Both the position numbers and the translations under genes were made by a program. A DNA stretch of 32,254 bases from a virus: positions 1 through 32,254 of IMG/VR virus record IMGVR_UViG_3300036985_005954, one strand, 5' to 3'. The notes below the pieces were generated by a model. The model was given only the letters and a program-made list of their open reading frames with translations. It was not told where the DNA came from and made no database searches. This document shows, in pieces, positions 7,134 through 14,046 of this stretch (the stretch's first letter is position 1; every line of letters begins with the position of its first letter).

Positions 7134-7586
7134 ATGAGCATTGAAATTGCAAATTTATGCATAGACGAGATTATAAACAATCCTCCGGTAAAAGATGATA
7201 AGACACATGAGATTAGTGTGTTTTATAAAGATGTTTATACAGAATTAAAAAACATGAGACTTGGATATGAAGAGTCAGGGAGACAAGATTTTATTATTAT
7301 TCCTTATAACTTTTATCATCTAACCAAGTGTTATGATATTTTTAATAATGACATTCATTTTACATGGTCAGATTGCGAAGACGACGTGTTTGAGATAGGA
7401 GCGTTTAACAACGCTACTGTTTACGTAACTAAAACAATAACCTTAGACAGCGAGGTATATATAGTTGGTTATTGTGATACAGAAGGAGCAGAAGAGCTTA
7501 TAAGCGAAAAAGTTATGTTTAATATAGATTCAAAAAATATTTTAGAACAAGAAAAAGAAGGCGTTAAAACAATAAATAAACTATAG
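7134..7586 (+). CDS. Early protein, unknown (150 aa)
   Basis: ATG follows AGGAGACAAT. The product is acidic and soluble, with mixed helix and beta segments (DFIIIPYNFYHLTKCYDIF, NATVYVTKTITLDSEVYIVGYCD). It lies between the Sak4-like ATPase and the SSB-like protein, so a DNA-metabolism role is plausible by position. No motif supports a specific function. Confidence 0.7.
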   Translation: MSIEIANLCIDEIINNPPVKDDKTHEISVFYKDVYTELKNMRLGYEESGRQDFIIIPYNFYHLTKCYDIFNNDIHFTWSDCEDDVFEIGAFNNATVYVTKTITLDSEVYIVGYCDTEGAEELISEKVMFNIDSKNILEQEKEGVKTINKL

Positions 7587-7596
7587 GAGATAAACG

Positions 7597-8034
7597 ATGT
7601 CAATAATTTTTAATAAAAATGCAGTACAAGAAAACAAAAACAGTGTAAATAAAGATTTTAAAGTAGGAGAAGTTTATTTTGCTGTTGATGGAGCTGAAGA
7701 AAAGCATTCAGAGAAGTTAGGGCAGTTTATCCTGCTTAAGTTATCCATAAGTAATTTTGAAGGGCAAACAGCAAAAATTACAGCGTGTTTATTCTTTACA
7801 GATAATATGCTGTGGAGAGTAAAGCAGTTTTGTAACTGCGTAGGAGAAGACAAGTTATTTGAAAAGGGAGAGATAAGCGTAGAGGCTTTTGCTGGACTAG
7901 AAGGCAGGGCTTTGGTTGATCGTAACCAAGACTATATCAACGTAAAGAAGTTTTTACCAAAGATATTAACAATTAAAAAGCCTTTGCCTGTCGAAACAAA
8001 CAATAAAGCAATGGACGATGATTTACCGTTCTAA
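7597..8034 (+). CDS. Single-stranded-DNA-binding-like protein (DUF669-like)
   Basis: A 145-residue protein with a beta-rich core (residues about 20-110: VGEVYFAVDGAEEKHSEKLG, QFILLKLSISNFEG, GRALVDRNQDYINVKKFLP), a linker and the acidic C-terminal tip MDDDLPF. An acidic tip ending in Pro-Phe is the protein-interaction tail of bacterial and phage SSBs. This kind of protein is repeatedly found beside Sak4-type ATPases, as here. Ribosome site TAGGAGATAAACG. It probably coats single strands during replication and annealing. The tip is seen directly; the OB fold is inferred. Confidence 0.8.
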   Translation: MSIIFNKNAVQENKNSVNKDFKVGEVYFAVDGAEEKHSEKLGQFILLKLSISNFEGQTAKITACLFFTDNMLWRVKQFCNCVGEDKLFEKGEISVEAFAGLEGRALVDRNQDYINVKKFLPKILTIKKPLPVETNNKAMDDDLPF

Positions 8035-8052
8035 ATTTCACAATAGACTATA

Positions 8053-8271
8053 ATGACAAAAAGAAGAACAGTAGAAGCATTAATGGTGATACTAGCTACT
8101 GCTATAGCTCTATCTGTAGCCTTAAACGTTTCTTGTAAAGAAAAAAATGTAAAAATTAGACTTTATTCATCCGATAGAATTTACTGTATTCTTGATAAAT
8201 ACCCTAATTCTATCGGTTTTGTTACTCGCCAACCTATAATTGACGTGGAATATGTACCAGAGTGTAGGTAG
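8053..8271 (+). CDS. Small secreted or membrane-anchored protein
   Basis: A 72-residue ORF with a Lys/Arg-rich start (TKRR), a hydrophobic segment (about residues 8-26, EALMVILATAIALSVALNV) and then SCKEK. This reads as a signal peptide or signal anchor, possibly a poor lipobox (NVSC). The rest is a polar domain with two more cysteines. The ribosome site is weak. A small envelope protein next to DNA genes could be a spanin-like lysis lipoprotein; the evidence is thin. Confidence 0.55.
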   Translation: MTKRRTVEALMVILATAIALSVALNVSCKEKNVKIRLYSSDRIYCILDKYPNSIGFVTRQPIIDVEYVPECR

Positions 8272-8313
8272 TTTTTATATATAACAAAAACAATTAAACA
8301 AAACGAGGAAGAA

Positions 8314-8595
8314 ATGAAAACAAAACAAAAGATTGGGAAAAAAATCAAATCAAAAAAACAGCATGCTATAGATAAAGCTCTGACAATGGATCAATTTTTT
8401 TATGATTCTATGATATTTTTTGCTAAGACGTTCGACCTTCATCCAACGTGCATGATGGCAATGCTATTTAAGCAGTTGCGAGAATTAACCGATGCTATAT
8501 TAGAAGAAAATATAGAATGTGAAGATAAAATAAAAAATGATATTAAAATTATAAATGCAGGGCTAAAAGAAATAACAAAGAATCTTAAATGGTAA
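8314..8595 (+). CDS. Basic helical early protein, unknown (93 aa)
   Basis: ATG follows AACGAGGAAGAA. The first 18 residues are almost all Lys and polar (KTKQKIGKKIKSKKQHAIDK), suggesting nucleic-acid contact. The remainder is helical (DQFFYDSMIFFAKTFDL, FKQLRELTDAILEENIE). No family recognised. It precedes the VRR-NUC gene by 7 bases. Confidence 0.65.
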   Translation: MKTKQKIGKKIKSKKQHAIDKALTMDQFFYDSMIFFAKTFDLHPTCMMAMLFKQLRELTDAILEENIECEDKIKNDIKIINAGLKEITKNLKW

Positions 8596-8602
8596 GACGC
8601 TA

Positions 8603-8986
8603 ATGAAACTAAAGGTAAAAGAAAAAGATATTGTAAAAGCGTTCGTCAGGTTGTTTGCATATAGGGCTCCTAAGCTTTTAAAATGCCTTATTAGAATAGA
8701 AAACGCAGCCTCTATTTATAATGCTTCGTATAGAAATGGTCTTGTGCTTGGAGTTGCTGACTTCTTGTTTGATTTACCAAGCTATAATAAAGAATATAGG
8801 AGCCTATGGATTGAGTTTAAAGCTAAAGGAAAGAAACAATCAGACGTTCAGCTAGAGTTTCAAAAACGCGTAGAAGGAGATGGATCAAAATACATCGTTT
8901 GTTATGATGCTGAAGTTGCTGTTCAAGGCATTGTTGATTATTTAAAAGGAGACAATAAAGATGACACAAAAAGACTGGATGAGTGA
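8603..8986 (+). CDS. VRR-NUC domain nuclease
   Basis: A 127-residue protein with the VRR-NUC (PD-(D/E)XK) pattern: NGLVLGVADFLFDLP carrying the first acidic residue, LWIEFKAKGKKQSDVQ giving the E-x-K pair and the following Gln, and a C-terminal YIVCYDAEVAVQGIVDYL helix. Stand-alone phage VRR-NUC proteins cut branched DNA such as Holliday junctions, so this may resolve replication or recombination intermediates before packaging. It overlaps the next gene by 26 bases, which indicates coupling. The family is well supported; the substrate is inferred. Confidence 0.85.
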   Translation: MKLKVKEKDIVKAFVRLFAYRAPKLLKCLIRIENAASIYNASYRNGLVLGVADFLFDLPSYNKEYRSLWIEFKAKGKKQSDVQLEFQKRVEGDGSKYIVCYDAEVAVQGIVDYLKGDNKDDTKRLDE

Positions 8987-9209
8987 AGATAGCTTTAAGG
9001 GGATGCTAGAGTATTTAATATATAGCAAAAAAAATAGTCCTGGCAATATTGCTTGCAAGTTACACATACGCAATAAGACAATACTTAATATGTTACGCTG
9101 TAACGCTGACAATAGGATATTGCACAGGACTCAAAACACCCTAATAAATATGTTTATTAGGGTGTACGACAAGACAGACCAAGGTTATAAACAATCAGTT
9201 ACTACCTAG
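8961..9209 (+). CDS. Small basic protein, last gene of the early operon
   Basis: An 82-residue protein with a strong ribosome site (AAAGGAGACAATAAAG) inside the nuclease gene. Residues about 25-50 (SPGNIACKLHIRNKTILNMLRC) look like a helix-turn-helix. Its 3' end overlaps the convergent late operon by 8 bases and carries a perfect 13-bp inverted repeat (9136-9165) that probably serves as the late-operon terminator on the other strand. It may be a transcriptional regulator; unproven. Confidence 0.65.
   Translation: MTQKDWMSEDSFKGMLEYLIYSKKNSPGNIACKLHIRNKTILNMLRCNADNRILHRTQNTLINMFIRVYDKTDQGYKQSVTT
9136..9165 (-). terminator. Terminator of the minus-strand late operon
   Basis: A perfect 13-bp stem (ACACCCTAATAAA and its complement) with a 4-base loop, about 36 bases past the stop of the last late gene. 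Read on the minus strand the stem is followed by TTTT. It lies inside the coding part of the convergent early gene. Confidence 0.75.
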
Positions 9210-9852
9210 CTATCCACGCTCCAATCTTGACGAACAACATAGCGTCAAAAGGAAACTTACTGTTGCCAGAGAAAATGCTTAACTTGTTCTTATTTGTGGT
9301 TAGTCCAGCTCCATACTGCAAGCAAAGATTATTGTCAAAATAATGCTTTCTGCCAGCGGCGATAGTGTAGTCTAAAACGTTCTTTACCCCGTTAGAAACA
9401 GTGGCGGTAACTAGCTCTCTTCCTGGATAAGTTTTGTGATTGCTGTGTCGATATTCAGTAGGTACAGAAGTAGACACGACGGTTGGCTCTACAGGCTTTT
9501 CAGTTAGCATAAACATGTTTCTAATAAACCACTGGTTATCTCTGTCGCCGTGTATTCTATAGTCAAAATATACACCTACCGAGTGATTGTCTGTATCAGC
9601 TAACTTGTCTTTTATATACGAGTATTTAGTCCCCAGTGTCAAGTTATTGCTTATGTCGAACTCTGCAGATCCGTTAGCTTCTAGATATTCTTTTGATACA
9701 GCTCCTCTTAGGAGGTCTATAAGATTGAAATATAAAGCAGCTCTGCTTATGTGTTCTGCTTTTGGTTCTTCTGCTTTAGTTGTTCTTGTAAATGCCAATA
9801 CATTACCGCACAGCATAGCTGATAGAATTAATACAATTGCTTTTTTTAACAT
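9202..9852 (-). CDS. Predicted outer-membrane beta-barrel protein
   Basis: ATG 9852 is chosen over the upstream frame start (9885) because GGAGAACGAT precedes it and it gives a clean signal peptide: MLKKAIVLILSAMLCGNVLAFT, cleavage likely after VLA. The mature protein of about 195 residues has alternating hydrophobic strands (LTLGTKYSYI, HSVGVYFDYRI, LQYGAGLTT) and ends in AMLFVKIGAWIAR, typical of small OM barrels, although the last residue is not aromatic. It is the final gene of the late operon. Likely roles are receptor masking or superinfection exclusion, or altering the host surface before lysis. No specific family recognised. Confidence 0.65.
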   Translation of the reverse strand: MLKKAIVLILSAMLCGNVLAFTRTTKAEEPKAEHISRAALYFNLIDLLRGAVSKEYLEANGSAEFDISNNLTLGTKYSYIKDKLADTDNHSVGVYFDYRIHGDRDNQWFIRNMFMLTEKPVEPTVVSTSVPTEYRHSNHKTYPGRELVTATVSNGVKNVLDYTIAAGRKHYFDNNLCLQYGAGLTTNKNKLSIFSGNSKFPFDAMLFVKIGAWIAR

Positions 9853-9865
9853 ATCGTTCTCCGCG

Positions 9866-10387
9866 TTAAGGGTTATAAACTTCAAACAAAACTCCTACGT
9901 TGGTATCAAATGTTCTAGCTCCGTAAAGTCCGATAGCATTTCCAGCGTTAAGGCGTATTACATCAGGATTTAGACCGCTAGCCATAACAGTGCTTAATGT
10001 ATCATCGGTACACAGATGCCCATATACACAATTTCCAGACATAGTGTTAGGCATTGTTGTATCTGCACCATTTACATAGTATTGCAGTCTACAGACAACC
10101 GGATCTATTCCTACGTACGTTATTACCGTTATACCATAATCTACCACCACTGTAAAAGATAAAGAAAAGTCAGTAGGATTATCGATGCTGGGTAAGTAAC
10201 ATCCACTAGCGTCTCTAGTTATAATATAGTCATTTATCTTTGGAGCGTCGTTTTCAGTAGCAAGCTTGTTAACTCTGTTTCTACTGTTAACGGTACATAT
10301 TTTTATGCTATTTTTATTAGAAATATATCTAACAGGTATATTTCCAGTCACTTTGCTTTTGTATAATACTTTTATATCTCTGTTCAT
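9866..10387 (-). CDS. Tail-associated protein, unknown (173 aa)
   Basis: ATG 10387 is preferred, 4 bases after the preceding stop; the longer frame would overlap that gene by 59 bases. The 173-residue product is beta-rich, contains an IITRDASGCYLPS motif like the NRDxSG start of the two genes upstream, and ends in GLYGARTFDTNVGVLFEVYNP. It lies at the distal end of the tail cluster, so a fibre accessory or tip protein is plausible. The ribosome site is weak, which suggests reinitiation. Confidence 0.6.
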   Translation of the reverse strand: MNRDIKVLYKSKVTGNIPVRYISNKNSIKICTVNSRNRVNKLATENDAPKINDYIITRDASGCYLPSIDNPTDFSLSFTVVVDYGITVITYVGIDPVVCRLQYYVNGADTTMPNTMSGNCVYGHLCTDDTLSTVMASGLNPDVIRLNAGNAIGLYGARTFDTNVGVLFEVYNP

Positions 10388-10391
10388 ATTG

Positions 10392-10784
10392 TTATACGTT
10401 GTAAAAGTAAAAACATACCTCGCACGCAGGATCAATCGCAGGAGCGGCATCGTTTCTTGGTAAGGAAACTTTTAGTTGACTGCCTCCAGCCACCTTCTTA
10501 AACACTGGCTTACCATTTATAATGGTAGTACCAGTTTTAATTTCCTGGGAAGCTCTTGGGTAATAATCAATTGATACAACTAACCCATTAATTCCATCCC
10601 CATAAGCTTCTGTAGGATAAGCTTCTGCCTGCATTATATATTGTGAGTATTGACTAGGAACGGTAACGGACACAGTAGCTGTAGATCCGGCTGTAAACGA
10701 TATCTGAGTAAAATCATCTGTAAAGTCTAGAGCTGAACTTACAGCTCCAGACACATCTCTTGTTAACGCGTATAGTGTAGACAT
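10392..10784 (-). CDS. Tail protein, paralogue of the big adhesin's N-terminal domain
   Basis: A 130-residue protein. Its N terminus (LYALTRDVSGAVSSALDF...ISFTAGSTATVSVTVP) aligns with that of the 1075-residue adhesin just upstream (FFTLNRDSSGATNEATTV...IHLLSGQTAYFDVP), and both continue with a YPxxDGI-like stretch and a GGS motif. The 130-residue protein ends where the adhesin's Ig repeats begin. It may occupy an equivalent attachment position on the virion without the receptor-binding arm, or be a duplicated N-terminal module. Beta-rich, no signal peptide. Confidence 0.7.
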   Translation of the reverse strand: MSTLYALTRDVSGAVSSALDFTDDFTQISFTAGSTATVSVTVPSQYSQYIMQAEAYPTEAYGDGINGLVVSIDYYPRASQEIKTGTTIINGKPVFKKVAGGSQLKVSLPRNDAAPAIDPACEVCFYFYNV

Positions 10785-10799
10785 TTTATTTAACCTATA

Positions 10800-13700
10800 T
10801 TAAGTTTTCATCATTAGTGCATAACTGCCGGAAAGATTCCATATTGAAGCTGGAACGCAAAAGCTCATATCGTTGCAAGCGCTGACCATTGCTATAGCTA
10901 CGGCAGGAGCTAAATCAGTACTGTTTATGCTTATATAAACAATTTTTTCTCTTTCTGTAACAGCCGTAGGGTACCTTATTATTCCATCAACAACAAATAC
11001 CCAATACCATGTTGCTAGTTGCGAAGTAGTGTATTTAATATATCCTTGATAACCTGATGCGATAATATCCGCAGCTGATCCGCATGTTATGTTTGTATAA
11101 GTTCCTGATATAGTTCTGCTGAAAGTAGGAAGGACATAAAAAGTTACCGTAACAGCTGATCCAGCCTGAAAAGAAATAACTCTGGCTACACCGCTTGAAT
11201 ATATAACAGCAGACACACTATCGTCAGGAGTAAATGCGGCGTCTAATTCTGCTGCTACCATCGTTTTGTATAGCCTACGATATTTAGTGGAAGAAAATAT
11301 TGGAGCCGTACTATATGTACCGGTGGCTAGAATCCATCCGCTAGGTGCTACTGGATCTGTATATCCGCTAAACTTTGGAGTAAGAGCAAGCGTCATTGGC
11401 GCTACTGGAGCGGTATAGGAAAGATACGATTGTCCATAATTAGACGCATCTCTGTTCATGGTTAGCATATATCCGTTCTGCTCTAAAGGGTCTCCAAAAG
11501 TTGAGTTAGCAAATAAAGTTTTAACACTTTGAGTTTGCGGAAGCATTAAAGCGTTTGAATAACTGGTTAAATTAGAAAGAGTTTTATAATTATAAGGAAA
11601 ATGGCTTGTTGTTTGGTTTACCTGTAAATTAGTAATTGTTACTCCAGAAGTATTTCCAGTAGGAGATGTATTGAATATTTTAAATCTTATTGAGCAGTAA
11701 CTAACTGATTCATCTATTGAATAACCAGTAACAGTTGGAATAGTTCCAGATATGTATTTTGTTGTGCTTACGGCTCCTAACGTAGAGCTTCCTAGGGTAG
11801 TTACTACAGTTGTACCATTATAACGCTGCACAGCATCGATTGTAACAGTTGCAAAGTTATCTGTAGATGCTAAAAATGAACACACGACATTTTTTCCTGA
11901 TAAGGTAAGAACGTCACCTAGATTTACTTCTATTACTCTAGCCGCAGCTCCAGATGTAAGACCATTATTATTTAAGCTTAGTACGCACATATGAGAAGCG
12001 TTATCTACATTGCCGCTAATAACAGATGTTGGTAGAAATTTTATAGTATCAATATATGTATTAGCATCTGTCTGTCTATAATAAGCTATTTCACCAAACC
12101 TCACTGTCTTATCTGACGCTGACCCAGTAATATAAAACCAAGGAAGAGCATAAGTATAAGCGCTTACATTATAAACAGTATTAGGAATTAAATAATTATT
12201 TAGAACAGAAAATTGCCCGTTAATTATATAATTATCATATTCTGGAGCAGGGATATTAGATCCTCCAGATGCCGCTATAACAGTAATACCAGCAGGCTCT
12301 GAAGTAATATATGTTCCTTGAGATACCGAAGCGTAAGCGGTAAATGTTATCTCAGCTATACCAAGAGCAGCTGCTGTTAAAGTGCTACCAGAAACCGTAA
12401 CCGACGAACTGCTAGAAGCCCAAGTAAGAGCTGTTATTGCGCTTGTTGTTCCATCTGTAAACACTCCGTAAGCCGTAAGAGATACGCCAGCTCCTATAAC
12501 AGCTGTGGTAGCTGTAGGAAGTAAATACGCTCTTATTACAGCTGCAGCACTTACGGTTATTGTATTGTGCGCGCTTGTGATACCGTTAAGGGTAGCTGTT
12601 ATATATGCAGACCCAACCCCTACAGCCGTTACATTATTATTATTGGTAGATACGGTAGCTATGACTGGGTTAGAGCTAGTCCAGGAAACCAGTGATGTTA
12701 AATTTTTAGTACTAGAATCGCTATATGTTCCAAAAGCATACATCTGCTGAACCTGTCCAGCGTATATAGGCTCTGTAATTGGGTTTAAAGCAATACTTAC
12801 TAGCGTAGGGGCTGCTGCGCTTATAACGCTAATAGCCGTTGGCTTTGAGGTAATATAAGTGCCTGCGTACATATCAAGGTATGCGGTAAAGGTTAATTCT
12901 GCCAGTCCTACGCTAGCTGCCGTTACGTTAAATCCTAGAATGGTTACTGCCGAGCTACTTGTGGTGTAGTACTGTGCCGCAACTTGCAGCACTGACCCAT
13001 CTGAATATCTTCCATAAGGAGTTACAGGTACAGCGTCTCCAACACTTGATGTAATTGCGCTTGGTAAGAAATATGCCTCTACCATAATAGCGGAACCTAC
13101 TGTTACAGCTGTTATAGGACTGGTAACTCCAGCAAGCGTAGCTGTAATATTAGTAGATGCCACGGTTAGAGAGCTCAGTAATCCGCCTAATGAAATAGTT
13201 GCAGCTGCGGTATTAGAACTTGTCCAGGTAACGTGTTCTGTAATTCCTGAGGTGCTACCGTCGCTATATGTTCCTATAGCATAGAATTGTAGGGTATTTC
13301 CCTTACGTACCGTTTGAGACGTTGATGGCTGTATGCTAATAGAAACTAGAGACGGAGCTGGAGCCAGTGTAATTACTACTTGAGCAACGGATGAAATTCC
13401 AGCGCCATAATGCGCTCGCACCATGGTATTGCCAACAGTTAAGGTGGTTAGGGTTACAGTGTTTCCAATTAACTCTACCGTTGCTATTTCAGGATGATCT
13501 GTTGTCCATGTACACAGAGAGGTAACGTCAGAGTATGCACTGTCTGGAAAATATCCTGATGCTGTAAAAGCATTGGTTATAGGAGTTGAGCTTAATAGCG
13601 TTGTATATGACGCTGGTAAAATCTGAATCCAGGTTGGATCTTCCGTAGCTGGGTTTTTCAGCGATGATCCTCCATCTAGTTTATACAAATTAACAATTAT

Positions 13701-14027
13701 ATATATATCTGTGTCTATTCCTTCTCTGACAGGGGTGAAAAATATGCGAGACCCTCCAGGCACTACAATCGACGACGGGCTTTCTTTCTTTATAATGCCG
13801 TCTTGAATTGGATAGCTGTTAGCCTCAACAAGAACGCTATTACCGTCTGGTACAGACTGTACATTAGATATGTACTTAAGATCTATCTTGTACTTACTGC
13901 TATCTTCTGGAACATCAAAATAAGCTGTTTGACCGCTTAGTAGGTGTATGTCAATAGAAGTATCGCTAACTGTCGTAGCTTCGTTTGTAGCTCCGCTAGA
14001 ATCTCTGTTTAGTGTAAAGAATGTCAT
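10800..14027 (-). CDS. Large tail fibre/adhesin with five Ig-like (Big_2) repeats
   Basis: A 1075-residue protein. Residues 1-125 form a virion-attachment-like domain shared with the 130-residue paralogue. Five Ig-like repeats follow at about 134-221, 226-311, 313-402, 408-492 and 497-585; repeats 2 and 4 share LVSIxxxP...YAxGTYSD...VxWTSSN...ITATL, and 3 and 5 share AYxLP...SVG...EITFTAY, so they alternate in two types. Residues about 598-830 look like a jelly-roll carbohydrate-binding region (NYIINGQFSV...), resembling a segment of the 626-residue protein. The C-terminal 245 residues are unassigned. Big_2 domains are common in adhesins and phage tail proteins. This is the best candidate for the receptor-binding protein. 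No enzymatic motif seen. Confidence 0.85.
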   Translation of the reverse strand: MTFFTLNRDSSGATNEATTVSDTSIDIHLLSGQTAYFDVPEDSSKYKIDLKYISNVQSVPDGNSVLVEANSYPIQDGIIKKESPSSIVVPGGSRIFFTPVREGIDTDIYIIVNLYKLDGGSSLKNPATEDPTWIQILPASYTTLLSSTPITNAFTASGYFPDSAYSDVTSLCTWTTDHPEIATVELIGNTVTLTTLTVGNTMVRAHYGAGISSVAQVVITLAPAPSLVSISIQPSTSQTVRKGNTLQFYAIGTYSDGSTSGITEHVTWTSSNTAAATISLGGLLSSLTVASTNITATLAGVTSPITAVTVGSAIMVEAYFLPSAITSSVGDAVPVTPYGRYSDGSVLQVAAQYYTTSSSAVTILGFNVTAASVGLAELTFTAYLDMYAGTYITSKPTAISVISAAAPTLVSIALNPITEPIYAGQVQQMYAFGTYSDSSTKNLTSLVSWTSSNPVIATVSTNNNNVTAVGVGSAYITATLNGITSAHNTITVSAAAVIRAYLLPTATTAVIGAGVSLTAYGVFTDGTTSAITALTWASSSSSVTVSGSTLTAAALGIAEITFTAYASVSQGTYITSEPAGITVIAASGGSNIPAPEYDNYIINGQFSVLNNYLIPNTVYNVSAYTYALPWFYITGSASDKTVRFGEIAYYRQTDANTYIDTIKFLPTSVISGNVDNASHMCVLSLNNNGLTSGAAARVIEVNLGDVLTLSGKNVVCSFLASTDNFATVTIDAVQRYNGTTVVTTLGSSTLGAVSTTKYISGTIPTVTGYSIDESVSYCSIRFKIFNTSPTGNTSGVTITNLQVNQTTSHFPYNYKTLSNLTSYSNALMLPQTQSVKTLFANSTFGDPLEQNGYMLTMNRDASNYGQSYLSYTAPVAPMTLALTPKFSGYTDPVAPSGWILATGTYSTAPIFSSTKYRRLYKTMVAAELDAAFTPDDSVSAVIYSSGVARVISFQAGSAVTVTFYVLPTFSRTISGTYTNITCGSAADIIASGYQGYIKYTTSQLATWYWVFVVDGIIRYPTAVTEREKIVYISINSTDLAPAVAIAMVSACNDMSFCVPASIWNLSGSYALMMKT

Positions 14028-14046
14028 ATTTGTTTTCTCTTTTTTA

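Noticed and set aside
9587-9973. 128-residue plus-strand frame
   Set aside because: Antisense to the outer-membrane protein and the 173-residue tail gene; no ribosome site and random composition.
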